A stretch of 64,000 bases of DNA from SLSG01 sp964477035 (GTDB lineage Bacteria > Bacteroidota > Bacteroidia > Bacteroidales > UBA7960), in assembly GCA_964477035.1 (NCBI GenBank), contig CAYZCW010000007.1:117295-181294 (forward strand), in the 5' to 3' direction. The position numbers were made by a program, and so were the translations under genes. This document shows positions 14,891-22,675 of the stretch, piece by piece (position 1 is the first letter of the stretch; every line of letters begins with the position of its first letter). The notes beneath the pieces are model-generated. The model searched no databases, was not told the DNA's origin, and saw only the letters and a program-made list of their open reading frames with translations.

Positions 14891-17551
14891 ATGCGATTTA
14901 ACGACTCCATGATCGTCATTGTGCTTGCCTGCCTGCTTTTTGGCCCGGCAACCAATGTGACCGGGCAAAATGCGCCCGTAGAAGCCGCCAATTATCGTTT
15001 GGCAGAACGTTTTTCTCCCACCAAGCTTCAGCGTATGGTTTTCAGCACACGGGTTGAACCAAAATGGCTTAAAACGGGCGATAAGTTTTGGTATAAGTAC
15101 AAAACATCCCAGGGCACTTTCTATTACCTGGTGGACCTTGAGAAACAATCCAGGGGTTATTTATTCGACAACCACGAGATGGCGCGCCAGCTTACGCTGA
15201 TCACAAAAGATCCATACGATCACCGGAACCTTCCCGATATCGATCCGAAGTTTGTCCGGGGGGACCGCTTTTTCCGGTTTAAGGTGACCGGCACCGAGAT
15301 GGTGGATGTGGAAGATAAGAAGGAGGAGAAGGAGAAGAAAGACGAGGATCTTCAGGAAGAGGAAAATGAGAAGGAGAAGGAGCAGGAGAAGGAAGAAGAG
15401 CTTGAAGAGAAGGAAATAAAGGAGGAGAAGAAGGAGAAGGAAAAAGACAAGGAAAAGGATGAGGGCGGGTCCGAAAAGTCTCCTGCCAAGCGTAAACCCA
15501 GGGAATTTTTCCTGGAGTACAACCTGGCTACCGGAGAATTGTATGAAGTCGAAGAAGAGGATGAGGCTGAAAGCAAGAACTGGGCCTCGGTATCGCCCGA
15601 CAGCACCTATGTGGTTTTTTCGCGCGACTTCAACCTGTACTGGATGGATAAGGAAAACTTCCTGAAAGCCCTGGAGGATGAAGAGGACACAACGATCGTT
15701 GAACACCAGCTGACCACAGCGGGTGAACAGCACCATGCTTTTGGGGGTGGATATGCCGTGAAGATGAATGACGATCAGAAGAAGATCGAGAAAGAGCAAA
15801 AGAAGCGCTACCGGGCCAATATCATATGGTCGCCTGATTCAAGACGGTTTGCTGTCGTCCGGAACGATACCAGGGAAATAAAATTTTTGTGGGTCATTAA
15901 CTCCTTGTCCGATCCCCGTCCGGAGCTGGAGAGCTACAAATACCAGATGCCCGGGGAGGAGCATCCTGCCGAATCGGAGCTGTGGGTGTTTGATATAAAG
16001 GGTGAGTCATCCGACACCATTCCTGTGACTGCCTTCAAAAACCAAACGCTTTCAGTGCCGCAAATGCCCCGCTCGCATAAGGAATCGCTGGAGGACCACA
16101 CCCCCGCCATTTGGCTTTCTCCCTCACCGGATGAACTTTACTTCACACGGATCAGCCGGGACCTGAAGCGCTACGACGTATGCCGTGTTGACCTTGAGAC
16201 CATGGAGGTGGATGTGCTCATTGAGGAAAGGATGAATACCTATGTGGACACCCGCCCTCCTTATCTGATGCGGAATACCGGTGAGATCATTCAATGGTCG
16301 GAGCGGGACGGCTGGGCGCATTTTCACCTTTACGGGGCGGATGGAGAAAAGAAGCTTCAGATCACCTCGGGACCATGGCATGCCGACCGGATTATCAAGG
16401 TGGATGAGCAAAACAGGGTGCTGTATTTCACGGCCCAGGGGCGGGAAGCCGGTGTGAACCCCTATTATACGCATTTTTACAGCATCAACCTGGATGGCAG
16501 CGGGCTTCGGCTGCTTAATGCCGGCAATTATGATCACCAGTCGGTCATGAGCGACTCCTTTAAATACTTTGTCAACAATTATTCACGTGTCGACGCCGTG
16601 CCCCGTTCCGAAGTAAGAAATGCGCGGGGGGAGGTGGTGATGCAACTTGAGGAGGCCGACCTCTCCAACCTCCTGCATGCCGGTTATCAATTTCCGGAGA
16701 CATTTACAGTAAAGGCTGCCGACGGCATCACCGACCTGCATGGGGTGATGTACAAGCCGTTTGATTTCGACCCTGAAAAATCTTACCCCCTCATCATGTA
16801 TGTCTACCCGGGTCCCCAGACGGAGGCGGTCAATACCTCCTTCTCTCAGAGTATGGATCGCACGGACCGGCTTGCCCAGTTAGGTTTTATAGTGGTTACC
16901 GTGGGCAACAGGGGAGGGCATCCCAACCGCTCCAAGTGGTACCATAACTATGGCTACGGTGATTTGCGCGATTATGGGCTGGATGACAAAAAATATTGTG
17001 CAGAACAGCTTGCAGACCGCCATGCATTCATCAACATTGACCAGGTGGGTATTTTCGGACATTCCGGAGGCGGTTTCATGTCCACTGCCGCCATGTTGCA
17101 GTATCCTGACTTTTTCAAGGTCGCGGTATCCAGTGCGGGCAACCATGAGAACAATATTTATAACAGGTGGTGGAGCGAAAAGCACCACGGCGTCAAGGAG
17201 ATCACCAATAATGAGGGGGAGGTCAAGTTCGTGTACGATATTGAAACCAATTCCGAACTGGCAAAAAACCTCCGGGGAAAATTGTTGCTAACCACAGGGG
17301 ATATGGACAACAACGTACACCCTGCCAATACATTCCGTATGGCAGATGCGCTGATAAAGGCCAAAAAGCGTTTCGACATGTTCATCATGACCGGACAACG
17401 TCACGGTTATGGTGCACATAGTGAGTATAATTTCTGGCTTACAGCCGATTACTTTGCCAAACATCTGATAGGCGATTATTCAATATCCACCGACATCTTT
17501 GAGATGCGCCGCGAGCATAAGCTTACCCCAAGCGATAAAAGGAGTCAGTGA
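14891..17551 (+). CDS. Prolyl oligopeptidase family (S9, DPP IV-like) exopeptidase
   Basis: The 886-residue product begins at the ATG at 14891; the frame is open to a TTG two codons earlier. It has a signal peptide (residues 1-26), a beta-propeller region (about 40-590) and a C-terminal alpha/beta-hydrolase. The catalytic serine is in GHSGGG (Ser725), the aspartate is in GDMDNNVHP and the histidine in GQRHGYG. Such periplasmic enzymes release dipeptides, often after proline, and help amino-acid-fermenting Bacteroidota. Residues about 140-196 form an unusual run of almost only Glu, Lys and Asp inserted in the propeller. It is in phase with no frame break, so it is probably a real solvent-exposed loop. 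Confidence 0.92.
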   Translation: MRFNDSMIVIVLACLLFGPATNVTGQNAPVEAANYRLAERFSPTKLQRMVFSTRVEPKWLKTGDKFWYKYKTSQGTFYYLVDLEKQSRGYLFDNHEMARQLTLITKDPYDHRNLPDIDPKFVRGDRFFRFKVTGTEMVDVEDKKEEKEKKDEDLQEEENEKEKEQEKEEELEEKEIKEEKKEKEKDKEKDEGGSEKSPAKRKPREFFLEYNLATGELYEVEEEDEAESKNWASVSPDSTYVVFSRDFNLYWMDKENFLKALEDEEDTTIVEHQLTTAGEQHHAFGGGYAVKMNDDQKKIEKEQKKRYRANIIWSPDSRRFAVVRNDTREIKFLWVINSLSDPRPELESYKYQMPGEEHPAESELWVFDIKGESSDTIPVTAFKNQTLSVPQMPRSHKESLEDHTPAIWLSPSPDELYFTRISRDLKRYDVCRVDLETMEVDVLIEERMNTYVDTRPPYLMRNTGEIIQWSERDGWAHFHLYGADGEKKLQITSGPWHADRIIKVDEQNRVLYFTAQGREAGVNPYYTHFYSINLDGSGLRLLNAGNYDHQSVMSDSFKYFVNNYSRVDAVPRSEVRNARGEVVMQLEEADLSNLLHAGYQFPETFTVKAADGITDLHGVMYKPFDFDPEKSYPLIMYVYPGPQTEAVNTSFSQSMDRTDRLAQLGFIVVTVGNRGGHPNRSKWYHNYGYGDLRDYGLDDKKYCAEQLADRHAFINIDQVGIFGHSGGGFMSTAAMLQYPDFFKVAVSSAGNHENNIYNRWWSEKHHGVKEITNNEGEVKFVYDIETNSELAKNLRGKLLLTTGDMDNNVHPANTFRMADALIKAKKRFDMFIMTGQRHGYGAHSEYNFWLTADYFAKHLIGDYSISTDIFEMRREHKLTPSDKRSQ

Positions 17552-17784
17552 AAAGAGGATAATCATCGTTTGCGGGTGCAATTGACGCCCGGTTTCTGAA
17601 CATTTTTTTTAAGTTATTGTTGGATTTTCGGATCCGACCGGGAGGAGACTGGCCTGTACAAACCGTTCATGCCGGTCCGGCCCTCGGACGTGGGAACGCC
17701 TGCAATGGGTTTTTTGCAGTGGATCCTGCCGGGTTTGCACGGGCAGACCAGCACAAGGAATTGTCATGCGATAAACAGATGTAT

Positions 17785-18054
17785 ATGAACCATTTTTTCA
17801 TACTGGTGATCGTGTTCCTCCTGCTCAACATCGCCCTGGGGCTGTTTCGCGTGTGGCGGGGACCAACGGTCGCGGACCGCCTGCTGACCACCCAGCTTTT
17901 TGGCACGACCGGTATGGCCATATTATTGGTCCTGGCGGGGTATTTGAAGGACCTGACTTTGCTGAACATCGCCATTACCTTCAATGTACTGGCAATCCTG
18001 CTGGTCATTGCCCTGGTCCAGGTCAGGAAAAACAAGAAGGGAGAAACGCCATGA
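17785..18054 (+). CDS. mnhF: Mrp-type antiporter subunit F
   Basis: A 89-residue protein with three membrane helices (MNHFFILVIVFLLLNIALGLF; LFGTTGMAILLVLAG; IAITFNVLAILLVIALV) and the family motif RVWRGPTVADRLL after the first. MnhF/MrpF is a small subunit of the multisubunit cation/proton antiporter. The open frame extends far upstream to 17617 without protein-like sequence; the ATG at 17785 (or 17779, two residues longer) gives the normal length. It begins a tightly packed operon. Its stop overlaps the mnhG start in ATGA. Confidence 0.85.
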   Translation: MNHFFILVIVFLLLNIALGLFRVWRGPTVADRLLTTQLFGTTGMAILLVLAGYLKDLTLLNIAITFNVLAILLVIALVQVRKNKKGETP

Positions 18055-18359
18055 CAATCACCGAACTGATGACTGTCATTCTTTTGGTGGTGGGCTGTTT
18101 CTTTTTCCTGGCGGGAACCCTGGGAGTGCTTCGTTTCCCGGATTTATTCTCCCGTCTGCACGCCCTGACCAAGGCGGACAACCTGGGGCTTGGCTTCATC
18201 GCTGCCGGCATGGCCCTGCATATCGCATCCCCCTGGGCGGCGCTGAAGATTTTCTTTATCTGGTTCTTCACCCTCCTGGCCAGTTCCACTTCCTGCTATC
18301 TGATCGCCCGCTTCCAGAGGGGACAAGACCAGGCGGGGAAGAGAAAGGAGGGCGCATGA
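18051..18359 (+). CDS. mnhG: Mrp-type antiporter subunit G
   Basis: A 102-residue protein with three helices and the MnhG/PhaG signature GTLGVLRFPDLFSRLHALTKADNLG. It is a small subunit of the same antiporter complex. Both ends overlap neighbours by four bases (ATGA with mnhF and with the next gene), which indicates translational coupling. The earlier open frame from 17853 reads through mnhF and is not used. Confidence 0.88.
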   Translation: MTITELMTVILLVVGCFFFLAGTLGVLRFPDLFSRLHALTKADNLGLGFIAAGMALHIASPWAALKIFFIWFFTLLASSTSCYLIARFQRGQDQAGKRKEGA

Positions 18360-19342
18360 GTGTGTTGATCGACATCATCCTGGCCATCCTGGCAGTCTAC
18401 CTGGCCATCCAATGCCTGCTTGCACCGAGACTTCCCCAGACCATGTTTCTGTTCTTTGCCTTTGGGCTGGCCCTGGCCCTGGCCTGGGTCCGGCTGGGGG
18501 CGGTGGATGTCGCCATCGCCGAGGCGGCCATTGCCGCCGGTTTTCTTGGCGTTCTAATGATCGATGCTTTGCGGGATTTTTCTCATGCGCTGAATAAAAG
18601 GCAGGGAAATCCCACAGACAATCAAAAAACCCTTTCCGGGAATGGCACCAAATTACCCTGGTTGCCCGGGGTGGCCCTTGGCCTGGGCCTGGGGCTTTTC
18701 CTGCTCATTGCCCTGGAGGCGATCTGGAAGATGCCGGATGGGGGGGGGCTGACGGTTCTTGCCGGGGAAATGCTTCCGGTATCGGGGGTTGGGAACCCCG
18801 TCACCGCCGTGCTGTTGAACTACCGCGGTTACGACACCTGGCTGGAGATTGGGGTCATCCTCATGGCCCTTCTGGCCATTGTTGCAACCGGTGGAACAGA
18901 GGTTTACCGCAGGCCCGGCATGGCCGCCAGGGATCCCCTGCTGCGCCAGGTGATTTTGTTTTTCACTCCCATTTTGTTCCTGTTTGGGGCTTTCCTGTTG
19001 TACGCCGGAAAAGCCGCACCCGGAGGCGCTTTTCAGGCCGCTGTATTGTGGGGGGCCATGGGAATCCTTCTTCATCTGGGTGGCTGGCCGGTTTTTGCGG
19101 TGATCCCCCGCTGGCTGCGGCAACTGATCCTGGCATTGGGACTGGGGGCCTTCCTTCTGATGGGCTTTCTTTTCATGGCCGGAGGAGGGGCCCTGTTTGA
19201 ATACCCGCCTGCCCATGCCGGAGTCCTGATTTTGATCGTGGAAACGCTGGCGGCCATTAGCATCGCTGCGGCCCTGACGGCGATATATACCCTGTTCAAC
19301 CAAATGAATGAGGAACCGGATCAAGCCGATTCAACCAACTGA
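18356..19342 (+). CDS. Fused DUF4040-MbhE-MnhB subunit of the Mrp antiporter
   Basis: A 328-residue membrane protein that joins three modules. Residues 1-78 form a DUF4040/MbhD domain (RLGAVDVAIAEAAIAAGFLG). Residues about 97-185 match the MbhE module (NPVTAVLLNYRGYDTWLEIGVILMALLAI), which in classic MrpA is the end of the large subunit. Residues about 190-310 match MnhB (RDPLLRQVILFFTPILFLFG; APGGAFQAAVLWG). In Bacillus-type systems the first two modules are the C-terminal tail of MrpA and MnhB is separate. Here the tail is detached from the NuoL-like part and joined to MnhB. It has an ATGA overlap with mnhG and is followed after nine bases by mnhC. Residues near 128 are encoded by a run of nine G (18740-18748). 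Confidence 0.85.
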   Translation: MSVLIDIILAILAVYLAIQCLLAPRLPQTMFLFFAFGLALALAWVRLGAVDVAIAEAAIAAGFLGVLMIDALRDFSHALNKRQGNPTDNQKTLSGNGTKLPWLPGVALGLGLGLFLLIALEAIWKMPDGGGLTVLAGEMLPVSGVGNPVTAVLLNYRGYDTWLEIGVILMALLAIVATGGTEVYRRPGMAARDPLLRQVILFFTPILFLFGAFLLYAGKAAPGGAFQAAVLWGAMGILLHLGGWPVFAVIPRWLRQLILALGLGAFLLMGFLFMAGGGALFEYPPAHAGVLILIVETLAAISIAAALTAIYTLFNQMNEEPDQADSTN

Positions 19343-19351
19343 CACGCCCAC

Positions 19352-19654
19352 ATGGAAACCTATCAGATATACAGTTTGACTTCCGCCGTGCTCTTTGTCA
19401 TCGGCCTGGCCGGGGTCTTTGCGTCGGGACATTTTATAAAAAAGATCATTGCCACCAACATCATGGGGGGAGGGGTCTTTCTTTGCCTGGTCAGTTTTTC
19501 CGGGCGGGATGCCCTTGCTTTTGCCGATCCCGTGCCCCATGCACTGGTGATCACGGGGATCGTGGTGGCGGTCAGTTCCGCTGCTTTCGCCCTTTCTCTG
19601 GCCCGCCGCATCAAGCAACTCACCGGAAAAGAATCCTTTTCGAACGACAAATGA
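19352..19654 (+). CDS. mnhC: Mrp-type antiporter subunit C (NuoK-like)
   Basis: A 100-residue protein with three helices of the NuoK/MnhC family (SAVLFVIGLAGVFASGHFIKKIIATNIMGGGVFL, then PHALVITGIVVAVSSAAFAL). The motif PDPVPHALVITGIVV, here ADPVPHALVITGIVV, is typical of MnhC and of the NuoK-like subunit of Mbh-type complexes. It overlaps the next gene by four bases. Confidence 0.9.
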   Translation: METYQIYSLTSAVLFVIGLAGVFASGHFIKKIIATNIMGGGVFLCLVSFSGRDALAFADPVPHALVITGIVVAVSSAAFALSLARRIKQLTGKESFSNDK

Positions 19655-21186
19655 CCCATTTGCCCACATCCCCTTTTCCGGCCCTTCTGGTGGGCCTGCC
19701 GGTTTTGCTGGCGGTACTTGGCCTCTTTTTCCGGGCCCGGGGAAGGGCTGCCGTGGGACTGGCAGGAAGCTTTCTCACCGCGGGACTGGTGTTCGTTGCC
19801 TTTTTCGAGGTGACGCAGCGGGGCACGCTCATCCATATTCTGGGAGGCTGGGAACCCCCTTTGGGAATCCTGCTGAGATTGGATCCCCTGGCGGCCGTGT
19901 TTATCGGACTGACAGCCGTGGTAGGGGTGGTCATCAGCCTGTATTCCTGGTGGTATCTCCGTGCCCGGGAAGCCTGTACCGGCGGATTCCCGCTGTTCTG
20001 GCCTCTGTGGCTTTTCCTGTGGGCGGGACTGAACGGGCTTTTTCTCTCCAACGACCTGTTCAACCTGTTCGTTGCCATCGAGGTGGTGGGCATCTCCGCC
20101 GTGGCCCTGGCAGTCCTGTCCGGGAGTTCAGCCGCATTGGCCGCCGGATTGCGTTATCTTTTGGCAGCGATTGCCGGCTCCATGGCTTACCTGTTCGGGG
20201 TCGCCCTGCTATACGGAAGTACGGGAACGCTGGACATCGGCATTCTCGGTCAGGTTTTGGAGCCCGGCGCGACCACGACCTTTGCCTTGTTGGTCATCAC
20301 CCTCGGGCTCATGATCAAAACGGCCAGCTTCCCTTTCCACTTCTGGCTCCCGCCGGCGCACTCCTCCGCCCTTCCTCCGGTGAGTGCGCTGCTTTCGGCC
20401 CTGGTGGTGAAGGGCACCTTTTACCTTTTGCTTCGCTTGTGGACAGAGGTATTCGGTGTCTCCCTGACTTTTGCCGTGGGGCAATTCCTCGGACTGGCCG
20501 GGGCCATCGCGGTGATCTGGGGCTCCTGGCAGGCCCTCATGCAGGACCGGCTGAAGCTGATTGTGGCGCACTCCAGCGTCGCCCAGCTGGGGTATTTGCT
20601 GATGATTTTTCCGCTGCTGGTGCTGGCTCCGGGCGTGACGGCCGGTTCGGCCGACTGGCTTTATCCGGCCTGGACCGCAGGAATCTATCAGGTACTGGCC
20701 CATGCCTTTGCCAAGGCCTCCCTGTTCCTGTCCGCAGGGATCATTGTCATGGCCCTGGGCCATGACCGGATACAGTCCTTGCGGGACCTGGTGGCATGGA
20801 TGCCCATGACCGCCCTGGCGATCGGCATCGCCGGAGTCAGTCTGATCGGGCTTCCCCCGAGTGGGGGGTTTATGGCGAAGTGGATGCTTTTAAAGGGGAT
20901 CTTCCTCAGTGGTCAATGGTGGTGGGCGCCAGCGGCATTTGCCGGAAGTTTGCTGACGGCGGGCTATGTCTTCATGCTTTTGCGCCTGGCTTTCGCTCCT
21001 GCCCGGGAAGAGGGGCCGTTCCGGCCGGTTCCCAGAATTCTTCAAGTGTGTGCCCTGCTGCTGGCCCTGGGTTCTTTTTTGATCGTTTTGCCGGCAGAAA
21101 GCCTGATCCGGTTCCTGGAAGGCAGCGAAGTCTTTGGTACGGGCATCGAAACAATCATGGAAGGAGGTGCGTATGGAAACGACTAG
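19651..21186 (+). CDS. Mrp antiporter subunit D-like protein (first of three NuoL/M/N-like)
   Basis: A 511-residue protein with about 14 helices and the proton-conducting transporter domain. The TM5 glutamate is present (LFNLFVAIEVVG, Glu144), as are the TM7 lysine (LMIKTASFPFHFWLP, Lys223) and the next conserved lysine (SALVVKGTF, Lys254), so the proton path looks complete. It belongs to the MnhD/NuoN branch. The ATG at 19651 overlaps mnhC in ATGA. The open frame reaches back to 19483, but that part reads mnhC in the wrong phase. Confidence 0.9.
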   Translation: MTHLPTSPFPALLVGLPVLLAVLGLFFRARGRAAVGLAGSFLTAGLVFVAFFEVTQRGTLIHILGGWEPPLGILLRLDPLAAVFIGLTAVVGVVISLYSWWYLRAREACTGGFPLFWPLWLFLWAGLNGLFLSNDLFNLFVAIEVVGISAVALAVLSGSSAALAAGLRYLLAAIAGSMAYLFGVALLYGSTGTLDIGILGQVLEPGATTTFALLVITLGLMIKTASFPFHFWLPPAHSSALPPVSALLSALVVKGTFYLLLRLWTEVFGVSLTFAVGQFLGLAGAIAVIWGSWQALMQDRLKLIVAHSSVAQLGYLLMIFPLLVLAPGVTAGSADWLYPAWTAGIYQVLAHAFAKASLFLSAGIIVMALGHDRIQSLRDLVAWMPMTALAIGIAGVSLIGLPPSGGFMAKWMLLKGIFLSGQWWWAPAAFAGSLLTAGYVFMLLRLAFAPAREEGPFRPVPRILQVCALLLALGSFLIVLPAESLIRFLEGSEVFGTGIETIMEGGAYGND

Positions 21187-22675
21187 TATCCTGCCTTTGC
21201 TGATCCTCGTCAGCTCCCTCGTTCCCGGCATATTGATTCTGCTCCTGCGGGAGGAGCAGATTGCCCTGCGGACCTCCCTGAACCTCTTTGGCGCCCTTGC
21301 CAAGGTGGGTTTGATCGCGTGGGTTTTTGCCGGTTACCTGCGCGGGGAAGAGTACAACTTCACTTTTAACCTGGCTCTTGATCTGACCTTTACCCTGCGT
21401 GTGGATCAGTTGGGACTTCTCTTTGCCACGCTCTCATCGGTCCTTTGGCTGGTCACCACGGTTTACGCCATCGGTTATCTGGAAGGGGGGGAGCACCGGA
21501 GGCGGTTTTTTGCCTTCTTCAGCCTTTGTGTCACCGCCAGTACCGGCATCGCCCTGTCGGGAAATGTGATCACCTTCTTCGTGTTTTACGAATTCCTCAC
21601 CCTGTCGACCTATCCGCTGGTGGTTCACCGGGGCACCGATAAGGCCGTAAAAGCGGGCAGAACCTACCTTTGGTATACCATTGGCGGCGGCACGGTGTTG
21701 TTTTTGGGCGTCGTCGGATTGTTCGTGCTCGCCGGCCCCGTCTACTTTGGCCAGACCGACATCATCGCGGGCCTGGTCGAGGAGAACAGGACCCTGCTGA
21801 CCGTTCTGTTCTTCCTGATGCTGGCAGGATTGGGGGTCAAGGCAGCGATCTTTCCCCTGCATGGCTGGCTGCCGGTCTCCATGGTGGCTCCGGCCCCCGT
21901 CAGTGCGCTTTTGCATGCCGTGGCCGTGGTCAAGGCCGGTGCCTTCGGGATTGTCCGGCTGGTTTACGATGTTTATGGCATCGAGACATCCGGACAAATG
22001 GGAGTGCTCACCCCCCTGGCGGTTTTGGCGGCCTTTACGATCATCTACGGTTCGGTCCGGGCTTTGTATCAGGACGACTTTAAAAAACGGCTGGCCTACT
22101 CCACGGTCAGCCAGCTGTCCTATATTGCCCTCGGGGTGGCCATTACGGGAGTCCTCAGCACGACGGGAGCGGTTGTACACCTGGTGCATCAGGGCATCAT
22201 GAAGATCACCATGTTCTTCGCGGCCGGGAACATTGCAGAAACCTATGGTTACCATAAAATCAGCCAGCTGAACGGGATCGGCCGCCGCATGCCCCTCACC
22301 ATGGGGGCTTTCACCATTGCCGTCTTCGGCATGATCGGCCTGCCTCCGGTTGCCGGCTTCGTCAGCAAGTGGTACCTGGGCCTCGGGGCGGTTCAGGCCG
22401 GAAGCTACTGGGTGATTCTGGTGCTCCTGGCAAGCAGTGCCCTGAACGCGGCGTATTTTCTGCCCATCGTTTACCGGGCGTGGTTTTGTGAGCCGGAACA
22501 GGCTTTCGTCCGGCCGCAACGTTCAGGCCTTCTGGAGACCCAGGCATCTTTATTGCTGCCGGTGGTGGTCACCGGCATGCTCTCCCTGGCCGCCGGAGTC
22601 TTTGCCGCCACAGCCGGAAGTCCTCTTGCCATCGCCCGTGAAATTGCTGAAAAACTATATCTGACCATTCCATGA
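21173..22675 (+). CDS. Mrp antiporter subunit D-like protein (second of three)
   Basis: A 500-residue NuoL/M-like protein. The key charged residues are kept: Glu140 (VFYEFLTLSTYPLV), Lys223 (GLGVKAAIFPLHGWLP) and Lys254 (AVVKAGAFG). The start ATG at 21173 follows a strong AAGGAGG ribosome site at 21160-21166 and overlaps the previous gene by 14 bases. It is highly hydrophobic from end to end, about 14 helices. Together with the preceding and following genes it gives the complex three antiporter-type subunits, one more than the usual MrpA and MrpD. Confidence 0.9.
   Translation: METTSILPLLILVSSLVPGILILLLREEQIALRTSLNLFGALAKVGLIAWVFAGYLRGEEYNFTFNLALDLTFTLRVDQLGLLFATLSSVLWLVTTVYAIGYLEGGEHRRRFFAFFSLCVTASTGIALSGNVITFFVFYEFLTLSTYPLVVHRGTDKAVKAGRTYLWYTIGGGTVLFLGVVGLFVLAGPVYFGQTDIIAGLVEENRTLLTVLFFLMLAGLGVKAAIFPLHGWLPVSMVAPAPVSALLHAVAVVKAGAFGIVRLVYDVYGIETSGQMGVLTPLAVLAAFTIIYGSVRALYQDDFKKRLAYSTVSQLSYIALGVAITGVLSTTGAVVHLVHQGIMKITMFFAAGNIAETYGYHKISQLNGIGRRMPLTMGAFTIAVFGMIGLPPVAGFVSKWYLGLGAVQAGSYWVILVLLASSALNAAYFLPIVYRAWFCEPEQAFVRPQRSGLLETQASLLLPVVVTGMLSLAAGVFAATAGSPLAIAREIAEKLYLTIP

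Noticed and set aside
15307..15478. Frameshift or chimera explaining the Glu/Lys-rich stretch
   Set aside because: Sequence before and after stays in one frame and both sides belong to the same S9 peptidase.
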